DNA of 37,558 nt from a virus. The stretch covers positions 1 to 37,558 of IMG/VR virus record IMGVR_UViG_3300017963_000150; one strand, written 5' to 3'. This document shows, one piece after another, positions 27,397-36,720 of the stretch. A program made the position numbers and the translations under genes. The notes below the pieces were generated by a model. That model was not told the origin of the DNA. It worked only from the letters and a program-made list of their open reading frames with translations, and did not search any database. Position 1 is the first letter of the stretch, and every line of letters begins with the position of its first letter.

Positions 27397-30366
27397 TTAG
27401 ACAACGGTAAAGCTCCCTGTAGATGACAAAACTGCGAAATCTGTATTTGATGTTATACATACAATTTTTATAGCATCATATTGGTTCGTAGCCGTTAAAC
27501 TTCCCCCTGTACCCGTTGTTGTATCTGATGATCCATAATGAATTGTTTGACCAGCATTTTGGGCTATTTTATATAAACCAGCCCCTTTTCCTACAAGTTT
27601 AATTACATCTCCAATAGATGCTGTTGTTGGTAAAGTTAATGTTACAAGAGCTCCGTTATTGGCTATATACCCATTATTCACTGCAATAGCTTGTGTTGTA
27701 CCCGTTACCTCAGTCCAGCTAACTCCACCTCCTGTTCCGTCAATAGTAATACTTCCAGCTGCATTAGTAATTGTTATGCCAGTCCCCGCTGTAAGAGTAG
27801 AGACAGAAGGAGCGTTTCCAGTATTACCGATAACTAATTGTCCATTAGTTAAGACTCCCGTTGAACTAATATCATAACCTGATCCCGCTAACAAGATTGA
27901 GTGTTCAGGGGTCACGTTGAGACCTACATCATCAAGTGTATCTAAAGCTGATTGTACTGTCGTATCACTTGCAGATAACCATCCATTGAAATTTGATGTG
28001 TCTGTCAAAACCAAAGAAGCATTACCAGCAATTGCGATTGAAATATCACCTTTAACAGTTTCCTTCTCTATTATAACGTCAACTATTGTATCTGACGATT
28101 CTTCTTTTATAACATATCCTAGTTGAGCAAGTTCTAACTGAGCTAGTTCTGCTGATTTACCAGCTATATTTCCGCTAGCTATGGCTGTTTGAGCTGCAGT
28201 TAAATTATTGTATTGAGATGTATTATATACAGCATAATAAGTCGGTGTAGAGGAGTTTATGTCACTTTTAGATACATACAGCCTAAATACTCCATATTTA
28301 TTACTCCCAAGAGCTGTAACAGTTCCAGCGTTATTATATTCACTTGGAAAGGTGTTCGCTATAGAATCTCTTACCCATTTACCACTCCCATCTGTGAACA
28401 TAAAGCTAAAATTCTCTGCTGCTCCTCCAGAATCTGGGATCGTAGTTTCTAATCCATGATCTTCTAATTCATCAGCTCCAACTATTTGAATAGACTTTGT
28501 TCCTTGCAACGTAATATTTGCACCGTTATTTTTATTTGCTATTACAGGACCTATTGTATCATGGGCCCATTCCGAAGCTTCAACAGGAAAAGTATATGGA
28601 TGATTTTCCGCAACTACGATAGCATTAGGAGTTCCCGCATTATCAACTAATATCTCAAATAAACATACATTGTCAGCAAATAATGCTGTTGAACGCGTAG
28701 CAGTGGAACCTATGGTTCCAGTGCTATCCATATATACATAATGTGTAGCTCCTTTTGTCAATGGCCCCGTATCTTGTCCAGCTGCCCATGTTATCTTTCT
28801 GCTTTTAATATAACCAGTGCCAGATTGTGTTACTGTCAATGTTGTTCCTGTAACTGAATAGTATGGACCCGCTCCATCCCATTCATAAAAACCTGTGTTG
28901 GTTTGCCTAATAGTATTATATGCTACTAACTCTCCTGTATGGGTATAGTTATCTTCGTTTAATGTTAATGTGCCAGCAATTACATCTGAATCAACAAAAT
29001 TTACTCCATTAATTGTAAGTAACCCAGCCCCCGTTCCACCAACCGCTGTTGAGTTTGATGTGTTAATAGAAGAATTAGTTAAAATTGTCGGATTTGAAGA
29101 ATTATGTGTTATTGAAGTTAACGACCCAGTTGAAATCTTAATATTAGATATAGATATTGTAGCTGAATCTGAAGTAACTAATGTTCCATTTAAAGATGAA
29201 CCTTCATTTAATATTGCTGTTGCAGTTCCCCCTATTGCTGCAGGACAACCTATTCTTGTACTAATTATGTCGATATTACCATTTGAGAATGTTAATGTAT
29301 TTACAGTTCCTCTTCCAGCAAATGAACTTGAAATAAGACAGGTTGCCCCTCCAATACAATTAATAACACCATTATTAGCAGAGGCGTCAGTACAACTAAC
29401 AATTGCTAAAGTTCCACCAGCCCAATTAGGCAAGTCATATATATATCCATTAACAATGGTTATATAACAATTTTCGGTTAAAATGATCGCTGTCCCTGCC
29501 ACTGCTGATGTAAAAATATCTCCAGATGAAGCTGATAGAAATAAATCTTTAAATGTAAAAAAACCTGAAGAAGGAGGGGTGTGATTTCCTACTATGACTG
29601 TTTCTAAAGTAGCTCCTCTAATAACATGCCCAGCATAAAGTGTTAAATCTTCTATGTAAGTCCCTGGCTTAACATATATTTCAGCGTCTCCACCAGCGGT
29701 ATTTGCTGCGTCAATGGCGCTTTGTATTGTTATATATTGCCCTCCACCTGCAGCGTCTACTACATATTTTGTTATCAAGGCTGGAGCTAATGATAATGGG
29801 GTAATAGCCTTGGTATTATCAGCCAATAAACTAGTTTCCACTAAAGTAGCCAACTCTACGACACCTTTTTGTGTAGTTGTTGAATCTGCTATTGTTAAAG
29901 TTATTGTATCAGCAGCTCCGCTTGTAGAAATCCCTTGAGCTGCTGTGCCTATTATATTTAAATTATTTAAAAGAGGCGTTGCCGATCCTGAATCTGCTGT
30001 ATAAGTTTGGGCTATATCTCCATCAATATTAAACGTAACTGTATTTAAACTTCCGACCGTTGTAATTCCTGTTCCACCAGCTATTGTTACTTCATTTGTT
30101 GCATTTGGAATTACAGGAGATGTTCCTGTGTCTGGTATGAAAGTTTCTACTGCAGATCCTGTTCCTGCCATTTTACACCAAATAGCATCATGTGTCGTCT
30201 TTTTGCATAATTTCCACCAATCATCGCTTGATTCGTCGAGCCATTCATCACCAACACTAAAGTTCTTATAATCATCAACCGTTGGAGAATGACTAGATTT
30301 GAATCTCTTGATTGGATTTGAACTATTAGGCTTATAATTTAAAGGACTATAATCAATTCGTGCCAT
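27397..30366 (-). CDS. Large tail fibre / tailspike C with beta-helix domain (989 aa)
   Basis: Residues 1-75 carry the anchor (SPLNYKPNSSNPIKRFKSSH, GDEWLDESSDDWWKL). From about residue 190 (GGQYITIQSAIDAANTAGGD, IYVKPGTYIEDLTLYAGHVI) begins a pectin-lyase-like right-handed beta-helix of about 300 residues, then further beta domains. The last 130 residues (IGDVIKLVGKGAGLYKIAQN, TIHYGSSDTTTGTGGSL) are a common fibre C-terminus. It may bind or cleave polysaccharide, but no catalytic residues were confirmed. By far the largest adhesin. Confidence 0.8.
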   Translation of the reverse strand: MARIDYSPLNYKPNSSNPIKRFKSSHSPTVDDYKNFSVGDEWLDESSDDWWKLCKKTTHDAIWCKMAGTGSAVETFIPDTGTSPVIPNATNEVTIAGGTGITTVGSLNTVTFNIDGDIAQTYTADSGSATPLLNNLNIIGTAAQGISTSGAADTITLTIADSTTTQKGVVELATLVETSLLADNTKAITPLSLAPALITKYVVDAAGGGQYITIQSAIDAANTAGGDAEIYVKPGTYIEDLTLYAGHVIRGATLETVIVGNHTPPSSGFFTFKDLFLSASSGDIFTSAVAGTAIILTENCYITIVNGYIYDLPNWAGGTLAIVSCTDASANNGVINCIGGATCLISSSFAGRGTVNTLTFSNGNIDIISTRIGCPAAIGGTATAILNEGSSLNGTLVTSDSATISISNIKISTGSLTSITHNSSNPTILTNSSINTSNSTAVGGTGAGLLTINGVNFVDSDVIAGTLTLNEDNYTHTGELVAYNTIRQTNTGFYEWDGAGPYYSVTGTTLTVTQSGTGYIKSRKITWAAGQDTGPLTKGATHYVYMDSTGTIGSTATRSTALFADNVCLFEILVDNAGTPNAIVVAENHPYTFPVEASEWAHDTIGPVIANKNNGANITLQGTKSIQIVGADELEDHGLETTIPDSGGAAENFSFMFTDGSGKWVRDSIANTFPSEYNNAGTVTALGSNKYGVFRLYVSKSDINSSTPTYYAVYNTSQYNNLTAAQTAIASGNIAGKSAELAQLELAQLGYVIKEESSDTIVDVIIEKETVKGDISIAIAGNASLVLTDTSNFNGWLSASDTTVQSALDTLDDVGLNVTPEHSILLAGSGYDISSTGVLTNGQLVIGNTGNAPSVSTLTAGTGITITNAAGSITIDGTGGGVSWTEVTGTTQAIAVNNGYIANNGALVTLTLPTTASIGDVIKLVGKGAGLYKIAQNAGQTIHYGSSDTTTGTGGSLTATNQYDAIKIVCITSNTDFAVLSSTGSFTVV

Positions 30367-30376
30367 TTTTTTTCTC

Positions 30377-31153
30377 CTAAACTGTTAAGGCGCCTGTAAA
30401 ATATGTATAATAGGCGGAACTCCCTGTTATCTGAACATCTGCTTGAGAACTTCCAGCATTTGGGATGTTAATTTTTGCTGTTGCGGTATCTCCTGCATCC
30501 ATATCTACCATTACACTTAATGAAAAAGGAACTCGATCTGCATTTGCTGCATAGATTGAAATATCTTGTCCTTGAAATATAGATCTATTACTTGTTTGTA
30601 AAATTAATAAATAAAAACCTGATGCAGGGTCTACGTCATTCAACCATGTACCTACATTAAAGGTATATAAACCTGAGATGGGTGCCGTAAAGGTATAAGC
30701 GCTAGTACTATAATCATTGTTTTGATCAATTATTTCGCTGTTTATTGTAAGTGTTGATGTATTATTAATTGGCAAATTATCTTGCGTAAGAGTTTGGTGG
30801 GCTGAAAATGCTGGTTGTAACGGCATATTAATATAACCATCTTGAGTAATTGACATCAAAGTGTTTCCACTAGATGGATTAGCTCCTGTTGTAATCTTAA
30901 TAATATCACTATCATCATCATCTATTCCAACAGAACCTTTTGTCACTCCGTTAATATTAAATGTTATACCACTATCTCCAGATGCTCCTGGATCAATTAT
31001 TGGGTTTTTACCGACGTCATCTAATGTATTTAAAGCTAATTGAACATTTGTATCCGCTGATGACAACCACGTATCAAAATTAGTTATATCGGTTGTAATA
31101 GTGGATGCAGCCTTTGATGAGGCTGAACTGTGATAATTTCCTGACTGACTCAT
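30377..31153 (-). CDS. Tail fibre / adhesin D with C1q-like tip (258 aa)
   Basis: Residues about 1-115 contain NFDTWLSSADTNVQLALNTL and VGIDDDDSDIIKITTGANPS. The first recurs in fibre C (FNGWLSASDTTVQSALDTLD), the second in fibres A and B. From about residue 117 (MPLQPAFSAHQTLTQDNLPI, YTFTAPISGLYTFNVGTWLN) comes a C1q-like jelly roll close to that of adhesin B. Short, lacking an anchor. Confidence 0.75.
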   Translation of the reverse strand: MSQSGNYHSSASSKAASTITTDITNFDTWLSSADTNVQLALNTLDDVGKNPIIDPGASGDSGITFNINGVTKGSVGIDDDDSDIIKITTGANPSSGNTLMSITQDGYINMPLQPAFSAHQTLTQDNLPINNTSTLTINSEIIDQNNDYSTSAYTFTAPISGLYTFNVGTWLNDVDPASGFYLLILQTSNRSIFQGQDISIYAANADRVPFSLSVMVDMDAGDTATAKINIPNAGSSQADVQITGSSAYYTYFTGALTV

Positions 31154-31162
31154 AACCCCTCC

Positions 31163-31489
31163 TTAATAAATTACTGCTGCTGTTACTGAACCACTCGCCG
31201 GTGCAGTTGCATATTTTACATAAAATTGTGTTCCTATCGCTAGAAACTTGCCGTCATCTCTTACTTTATTAGCTGTTAAATCTAATATTACAAATCCTTC
31301 TGGCGGTAATAAAATATGGTCATTTGTTCCATCAACAGAAAAATATGCAGCTGTATCCATTAAATTTTGGAGCATCACTATTCTAGCTTGATTTACTAAA
31401 ACTTTTCCTAATGCTCCATATGTTGCCCCAACTCCCCCAAATAGTACTTCCCTTAACGGTTCAAATTTAGCTCTTGTTGCGTATCCCAT
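31163..31489 (-). CDS. Small tail-associated protein (108 aa)
   Basis: A compact mixed protein with a helical first half (ALGKVLVNQARIVMLQNLMD) and a beta-rich second half (FVILDLTANKVRDDGKFLAI, FYVKYATAPASGSVTAAVIY). It begins the lower fibre operon and ends 10 bases before adhesin D. Similar short proteins accompany fibre genes in podoviruses and may be fibre adaptors. The divergent plus-strand gene 31584 starts 95 bases away. Confidence 0.58.
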   Translation of the reverse strand: MGYATRAKFEPLREVLFGGVGATYGALGKVLVNQARIVMLQNLMDTAAYFSVDGTNDHILLPPEGFVILDLTANKVRDDGKFLAIGTQFYVKYATAPASGSVTAAVIY

Positions 31490-31519
31490 TTTTTTTTACT
31501 CCTTTTTCTTTCCTTTTCC

Positions 31520-31547
31520 TTGCAATCTCTTATATAAGCATTATAAT
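31520..31547 (+). promoter_or_regulatory. Predicted sigma70-type promoter for the 31584 gene
   Basis: TTGCAA (31520-31525), 16-base spacer, TATAAT (31542-31547), 36 bases before ATG 31584, which has GGAGGA before it. The -10 is a perfect consensus. Confidence 0.7.
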
Positions 31548-31583
31548 AAAAATAAAATAAAAATTTAACGACGGAGGATAAAA

Positions 31584-31883
31584 ATGTCGGAAAATAAAGA
31601 AAAGAAAGAATTAAAAGTTTTCACTAATTACAAAGGCAAATATATAGTAGTAGATAACGATAAAGATTTTTCTTTTGAGTTTCCTACTAATTCAAATTTA
31701 GAAAAGAATTTAGAAATCATTACTTTTATTAAATTTGAAATGAAAAAAGCTATTTTAGAAGCTAAAGCGAAGCAAGAAGCAGCTTTAAAAGCAGCTGAAA
31801 CGCAGTCTAAAGAAGAAGCAAAAGCTGTCATAGAAATGACTGAAGAGGAATTAAAAGAAAATATCGAAAAAGCTAATCAGTAA
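31584..31883 (+). CDS. Plus-strand small acidic/helical protein inside the fibre region (99 aa)
   Basis: The first 45 residues are beta-rich (KVFTNYKGKYIVVDNDKDFS); the second half is an Ala/Glu/Lys coiled-coil helix (KKAILEAKAKQEAALKAAET). Own promoter (31520-31547), strong ribosome site and a 10-bp terminator hairpin after the stop make it a self-contained unit, opposite to the surrounding fibre genes. It might be a moron or a fibre assembly helper. No family recognised. Confidence 0.65.
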   Translation: MSENKEKKELKVFTNYKGKYIVVDNDKDFSFEFPTNSNLEKNLEIITFIKFEMKKAILEAKAKQEAALKAAETQSKEEAKAVIEMTEEELKENIEKANQ

Positions 31884-31890
31884 TTACTTA

Positions 31891-31918
31891 AACTCGGAAG
31901 TTTTTTAGCTTCCGAGTT
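31891..31918. terminator. Bidirectional terminator-like hairpin
   Basis: AACTCGGAAG (31891-31900) pairs perfectly with CTTCCGAGTT (31909-31918), 8-base T-rich loop, between the convergent ends of the 31584 plus gene and the 31944 minus gene. U-runs after the stem are short in both directions. Confidence 0.7.
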
Positions 31919-31943
31919 ATTTCTTATGAAAACAATTCTTACA

Positions 31944-33647
31944 TTAAGGTGATATCGATCCGAAATATGGTATCCATTTAACTGTTGTTCCAATATATAC
32001 TTTTATAAATCCTTCATTATCCCCGTTATTAGCATTTGTACTCTTAATTGATAAAGTTCCTGTGCTTAAAGAGGTGTTAGTTACATTTGTAATAGATGTG
32101 GCTGATGCTAATCCTCCTACATCACCTGTTGAAGTTAATTCATTTCCTACAACAGAACCGACAGAATTAATATATGCTTGCTCAACTGCTGTTTGGTTTT
32201 TAACTGATAGTTTAGATACTCCTATATCGTCACCTAACTGAAAACCATAATCATCTCCTGCTAATAATTTAAAATTCATTCCATTAGCATCTGAAAATAT
32301 AGTGGCTTCATTCCATAGGCGAATATCTGCTGAACCATAAGGATAGGTAGCGTCTGTATTATATAAATCTAATCCATAAGTATAATCAGCGCTGCTAGGT
32401 GAATCAGAGATCACTCTAAAAGCTGCTGAAGTTGTAATTAAAGCATTAGAATACTCCTTTGCTGCTATATGAGATCTTGAAACGGTCGACGAAATAGAAC
32501 TGCTTCTAGTAAAAGTACAACCTCCTAAAATAGTTGATCCAGTACCACTCATAATATTTGCATTAGAAGACCAAATAACACTCTCTTGAATTTGTGACGT
32601 TGAAGAAGAATTATTAACAAGAGTCGCTAATGTAGCTGTATAAAAAAAACAATTATTAGCATCTATTTTTGCATTTGATGTTAGAGTAATTGTTTTGAAA
32701 AATGTAGAATGAGTGAATACTGATGTACCAGAAGATAAAGCCATCGGGCATCCAATATAGGAATTAGTAATAACTACAGCCGCATTCGAAACAAAAGAAC
32801 TTAAAGAACCTTTTCCTAGATCAGAATTCTTTATATTTAATACTGCTCCTGCGGCACCATTAAATATACCATTATGTGTCGAACCTCCATCTATACAATT
32901 GTCAAAATAAAATTCTTTAGTATAGTTAGGCACGTTCAAAATATAACCATTTCCTGCTGAAAAAGAACAATTATAAAAAGCCATATCTACTAGAGAAACG
33001 CTTGCAGCATTTGCAAAAATATCTACGGAAGAAGTGAATTTAATATTTGCAAAGGATGCCTCAGAGGAGCTAGTAGCAGGTGGTGTATGAGTACCTGTTA
33101 TAACCACTCCTAACTCTTTTACATTACCTGACGCTCCTACTAATTGAATTTTATCATATAAAACAAGGTTCTCTGTGTAAGTTCCTTCTTTAATATAAAC
33201 AATACCCCCGCCAGCGGCATTTGCAGCATCAATAGCGCTTTGTATTGTTATATAACCTCCGCTGCCGACAGCTCCAACAACATAATCTGATATAGGATAG
33301 GCTTTGGATGTTTCTGTAATAGTTAAAGTGTTTCCACTTCCAGCTACGGTATATAAATCGTTTCCAACAATATTTATATTTCCTGAAACTGGATTAATAA
33401 CACCACCAGAATCACCTGTGAGAGTTTCTAGATCACCAGTTCCAGCTGCCATTATATTCCAAACAGCGCTTCCAGACGATAAACCTGCTAAGCCATAAAT
33501 GTTATTAGCTGCATCATCCACCCAAACTTGACCTAAGTGAAATTTAGAGTCTGCTGTTGTCGGTGGTCTATCAGATATAATTGGTTCTGGAAATACATCT
33601 ATTAAAGGATTTCCTAACCCATAAGATTTGAATTTCTTTTTTGTCAT
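31944..33647 (-). CDS. Tail fibre / tailspike E with beta-helix domain (567 aa)
   Basis: The N-terminal about 70 residues (SYGLGNPLIDVFPEPIISDR, HLGQVWVDDAANNIYGL) form a second anchor type shared with fibre F. From about residue 125 (GGYITIQSAIDAANAAGGGI, VYIKEGTYTENLVLYDKI) a pectin-lyase-like beta-helix begins, very close to that of fibre C although the anchors differ, which points to domain swapping. The C-terminal about 160 residues are beta-rich and end KWIPYFGSI. No proven enzyme residues. Confidence 0.78.
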   Translation of the reverse strand: MTKKKFKSYGLGNPLIDVFPEPIISDRPPTTADSKFHLGQVWVDDAANNIYGLAGLSSGSAVWNIMAAGTGDLETLTGDSGGVINPVSGNINIVGNDLYTVAGSGNTLTITETSKAYPISDYVVGAVGSGGYITIQSAIDAANAAGGGIVYIKEGTYTENLVLYDKIQLVGASGNVKELGVVITGTHTPPATSSSEASFANIKFTSSVDIFANAASVSLVDMAFYNCSFSAGNGYILNVPNYTKEFYFDNCIDGGSTHNGIFNGAAGAVLNIKNSDLGKGSLSSFVSNAAVVITNSYIGCPMALSSGTSVFTHSTFFKTITLTSNAKIDANNCFFYTATLATLVNNSSSTSQIQESVIWSSNANIMSGTGSTILGGCTFTRSSSISSTVSRSHIAAKEYSNALITTSAAFRVISDSPSSADYTYGLDLYNTDATYPYGSADIRLWNEATIFSDANGMNFKLLAGDDYGFQLGDDIGVSKLSVKNQTAVEQAYINSVGSVVGNELTSTGDVGGLASATSITNVTNTSLSTGTLSIKSTNANNGDNEGFIKVYIGTTVKWIPYFGSISP

Positions 33648-33658
33648 TTTTTATCCTT

Positions 33659-34966
33659 TTATTGTAAACCAACTTTAGCTTCTATTAAATGCCATTTACC
33701 TGGTGTTGTTGTCCCATGTAATCCATAAATACATGGCATTACTACATCACCATTGTCAAATGTAAAGGTTGCTGTAGCTGTCGGAGCAACACCATCTATT
33801 GTGAAGGTAACAACACCAGCAGCGGAAACATAAACACCTACACGATGAGTTTCTCCGTCAGCCCATGCATCTGTTGTATTAGTATAAGTTGCACCAGCTG
33901 CATTTAAGTTTGTCGCTATTGTAGTTAAAGCGCTATTTTGAGTTTCCTCTACTCCAATCAATGCAAAATCAGTATAGGTAGTATAATCTGCTTGATAAGC
34001 TTCTTGTTTTCTAAAACCTATATATACTGGATCACATCCTGTTACATCAGCTAACTTCAGTTGAAATTCACAATAAAAAGCTTCTGAAGTACCAATTGTA
34101 TAAGTGTGTTTATTATTACCTAAAACCCCCCATGAATATTCAGCCCCTTCATCATCTGTTAAATCTAAGGAAATTAATAAACCATCAGCTTCCATCACTG
34201 GTGCTATTATTGTTTGACCAGCTCCTAAAATATGTTGTTCAAGTATTTCTCCTCCTTGAAGAACCATAAGGTTTTCATCCCCTGTAGCTCCAGTTGGAAC
34301 CCCACCAGTATTTGCTTTAGTGGACATTACAGGAGCTGAATTAATTACTAAATCAGTATTTGATGCAGATATTGTTGTAAATTGACCAGTAGATGGAGTT
34401 AAATCGCCAATTGCAGTAGCGTTTATTGATAAACAATTTAATTTACCGTCAGAATCTAAAACAGCTACCTCAACATCATCACTATCAGTAATAGATATTT
34501 TATTAGCAGCGGCATTATCTCCAGTTTTAATCAATACATCTTGACCTGTAGGTGCAATTATATTCATGTCGCCACCTGCTGTTGCAAGATATCTGGGAGA
34601 TGTAACAGAAGTTGCTAATGCAATAGCATCATCTAAATTAGCTGTAATAGTACCAGCTGTTCCCGCAGTAGTAATATTTGTACCACCAGTTAATGTAATG
34701 TTAGATGAAACAGGAATAATAGCACCACCAGAATCACCGGTTAAGGTCTCTAAATCAGTTGTTCCAGATGCCATTACAGACCATGTAGCCGAACCAGCAG
34801 TAACATCTGCCAGTCCATAAAATATGTTAGTGCCTGAATGTAACCAGATTTGTCCTAATCTATAATTATGATCTGTTGCTAGCGGAGCTCTATTTGCTAT
34901 AATTGGACTCGGAAATATCCCTTGTAGTGGAGATCCTAATCCATAACCCTTGTTAAATTTAGTCAT
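33659..34966 (-). CDS. Tail fibre / adhesin F with ConA-like C-terminus (435 aa)
   Basis: The anchor (KGYGLGSPLQGIFPSPIIAN, RLGQIWLHSGTNIFYGLADV) matches that of fibre E. A shaft with LETLTGDSGGAIIPVSSNIT follows. From about residue 250 (ILGAGQTIIAPVMEADGLLI; EAFYCEFQLKLADVTGCDPV; HRVGVYVSAAGVVTFTIDGV) the sequence looks like a ConA/LamG-type beta sandwich, suited to sugar binding. It is the first gene of the fibre operon, facing the plus-strand cassette at 35037. Confidence 0.75.
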   Translation of the reverse strand: MTKFNKGYGLGSPLQGIFPSPIIANRAPLATDHNYRLGQIWLHSGTNIFYGLADVTAGSATWSVMASGTTDLETLTGDSGGAIIPVSSNITLTGGTNITTAGTAGTITANLDDAIALATSVTSPRYLATAGGDMNIIAPTGQDVLIKTGDNAAANKISITDSDDVEVAVLDSDGKLNCLSINATAIGDLTPSTGQFTTISASNTDLVINSAPVMSTKANTGGVPTGATGDENLMVLQGGEILEQHILGAGQTIIAPVMEADGLLISLDLTDDEGAEYSWGVLGNNKHTYTIGTSEAFYCEFQLKLADVTGCDPVYIGFRKQEAYQADYTTYTDFALIGVEETQNSALTTIATNLNAAGATYTNTTDAWADGETHRVGVYVSAAGVVTFTIDGVAPTATATFTFDNGDVVMPCIYGLHGTTTPGKWHLIEAKVGLQ

Positions 34967-34999
34967 TTTTCACCTTGCTTGTTTTATGTAGTTATGCTA

Positions 35000-35015
35000 T
35001 TATGTATATTCATAA
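35000..35015. promoter_or_regulatory. Inverted repeat upstream of the RHH gene
   Basis: TTATG, six bases, CATAA lies 22 bases before ATG 35037 in the gap between divergent genes. RHH proteins bind such short palindromes, so this could be an autoregulatory operator. Evidence is the symmetry and location only. Confidence 0.35.
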
Positions 35016-35036
35016 TAAACATGGGTATTATCACAT

Positions 35037-35198
35037 ATGAAAATAAATTTGAAAAGAACAACTATTCTTTTGAATGAAGAAAAGCATAAGCAAATAAAAC
35101 TGGCTGCTGTTGAGCTAGGAGTTAGCATTTCTAAATTTATTGATGACGCTGTTGCTCATTATATTGATTATTTGAAAAATAAAAAGAATGTTAATTAA
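35037..35198 (+). CDS. Ribbon-helix-helix DNA-binding protein (53 aa)
   Basis: MKINLKRTTILLNEEKHKQI has the RHH beta-strand followed by helix A, then KLAAVELGVSISKFIDDAVA gives the turn and helix B, as in CopG/Arc repressors. Length 53 is typical. It heads a three-gene plus-strand cassette of tiny genes and probably regulates it or the divergent fibre operon. Confidence 0.72.
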   Translation: MKINLKRTTILLNEEKHKQIKLAAVELGVSISKFIDDAVAHYIDYLKNKKNVN

Positions 35199-35213
35199 GA
35201 GAGGAAATATAAA

Positions 35214-35333
35214 ATGAATCAATGGATTAATACATTTGTTTTAGGGATATTATTATATCCTTTGTTTTCATATTTAGGTTTTTTTAGCGCAGGCTCTTGT
35301 TCTGAAGACAAAGACGATGATTATTTTTATTAA
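35214..35333 (+). CDS. Tiny membrane protein with acidic tail (39 aa)
   Basis: AGAGGAAAT precedes ATG 35214. One hydrophobic span (FVLGILLYPLFSYLGFF, residues 8-24) is followed by a Cys and a strongly acidic end (SEDKDDDYFY). The size and topology would suit a small pinholin-like or superinfection-exclusion peptide, but this is only a possibility. Confidence 0.5.
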   Translation: MNQWINTFVLGILLYPLFSYLGFFSAGSCSEDKDDDYFY

Positions 35334-35352
35334 ACTTTTAGGAGAAAATAAC

Positions 35353-35481
35353 ATGTTACTTTTTTGGTTTTTAATCGTTTTTTTTATAATAGGCAGGATT
35401 ATTTTTTTAAAAGTTGAAGAAATAAACCATAGAAAATTACAGGAAGAAGATGATTCATGTTTTTTCTTTGATGACGATTAA
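35353..35481 (+). CDS. Tiny membrane protein with acidic C-terminus (42 aa)
   Basis: AGGAGAAA precedes ATG 35353. An N-terminal hydrophobic helix (LLFWFLIVFFIIGRIIFL) is followed by a charged tail ending in DDD. The stop directly abuts the stop of the convergent minus gene at 35482. Same layout as the preceding gene, so they may work as a pair at the membrane. Confidence 0.5.
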   Translation: MLLFWFLIVFFIIGRIIFLKVEEINHRKLQEEDDSCFFFDDD

Positions 35482-36720
35482 TTATTTGTTCTTAGCTTTT
35501 TCTAATTGTTCATTTAATTTCCTAGCGTAATGTAATGCTCCAGTTTTATTGTTCTTTGCAGCAGCTTGAAGAGATTTAAAATAATATTTCCTTAATTCTG
35601 GTTTTGTCAAAATTGTTTCTGTAATTGCGGTTATGCCTTTTGCTCCTAGAATTGCAGGAAGAGCTTTAAACTGTCCTGTCAAAACAGCTCCGGCTAATCC
35701 ATAGTTTTCAAGTTGCTTTAAAGATTTAAAAAAATTATGCATTTTATTGGCTTGTGCAAATTCTGAATAGAATTTATTTGCTTGATTATAAGCTTTTAGA
35801 AATTCTGGATTTTGTTTTTTTCCATAATCTTGGATTAATTGACCTGCTTTATTGTTTAATTGCTTTAAAACTCCTTGTCTTCCTTTTGGTAGCTCATAAT
35901 TTATTATTTCATTTAAATCCTTTTTTAACTCCGTTAGGGCCTTAACAGTTATTCTGTTATTTCTTATTAGTTTTTCAGTTTCACGGGTTGTTGTTAATAT
36001 TGCTTTTTTAGCTGGTGTGGGTATTCCTTCATGAGAAAATTTACGTAAGTTTTTAATAGTCGAATGCAAAGGTGCTGCTGAAGTTGTAGCCCCTGGATTT
36101 AAAAGCTTTTCTGATGTTTTATAAAGATTAGATCTATACTTTTTAAAACCACCTAACCCTTTTGAGCCAGCAAACGTACCTACAAATTGCATAAAATTTT
36201 GAACACCTTCTGGAGCATTTAAAGATTTAGCTCCTTCTTTTAACAAAGTGCCAGTTGCAGCAGCTGTGAGCGCTCTAGGGACAGATCCAAAACCAATTCC
36301 CGGAAGAGCTAAAGTTGATCCTAAGGATATAATTTCATCGGCTGCTTCTTCTACTTTGCCCTTAGGTTCTAAATAATCTCCGGCTACTGTTTTTAATAAC
36401 TCGCGCATTTCACCTGTGGTTTTTAAATTAGGAAATAACTTAAAATCTACATCAGGAATATCTTTACCCGTTACTTTCTTAACCAATCCTTTTGATAAAT
36501 TAGAAGCCATTTGCTGAATATCTCCTGGAAGACCCATAAGAGATTCTCCTGCTCGAGCTAGAGAACGTAAAATATGCCTTCTCCCCTTTTGACCAATAGT
36601 AAGTTCCTCTGGTTTTTTTTCTAAAGGAACAAAACCAAAATCAGGTGTTTCCTGTATTTCCTTTTCAACAACTTCTTTTTTTTCTAAAGGAACAAAACCA
36701 AAATTATTATTAATTGCCAT
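35482..36720 (-). CDS. Internal virion / DNA-ejection protein (412 aa)
   Basis: The N-terminus has a tandem repeat of FGFVPLEKK (residues about 7-15 and 28-36). The rest is helical with hydrophobic, glycine-rich stretches (LGSTLALPGIGFGSVPRALT and GLAGAVLTGQFKALPAILGA) that could insert into membranes, as ejection proteins do, and a basic C-terminus. Its start overlaps the upstream gene by 11 bases. Together with the gene crossing the circle join it forms the last part of the virion operon. Confidence 0.65.
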   Translation of the reverse strand: MAINNNFGFVPLEKKEVVEKEIQETPDFGFVPLEKKPEELTIGQKGRRHILRSLARAGESLMGLPGDIQQMASNLSKGLVKKVTGKDIPDVDFKLFPNLKTTGEMRELLKTVAGDYLEPKGKVEEAADEIISLGSTLALPGIGFGSVPRALTAAATGTLLKEGAKSLNAPEGVQNFMQFVGTFAGSKGLGGFKKYRSNLYKTSEKLLNPGATTSAAPLHSTIKNLRKFSHEGIPTPAKKAILTTTRETEKLIRNNRITVKALTELKKDLNEIINYELPKGRQGVLKQLNNKAGQLIQDYGKKQNPEFLKAYNQANKFYSEFAQANKMHNFFKSLKQLENYGLAGAVLTGQFKALPAILGAKGITAITETILTKPELRKYYFKSLQAAAKNNKTGALHYARKLNEQLEKAKNK

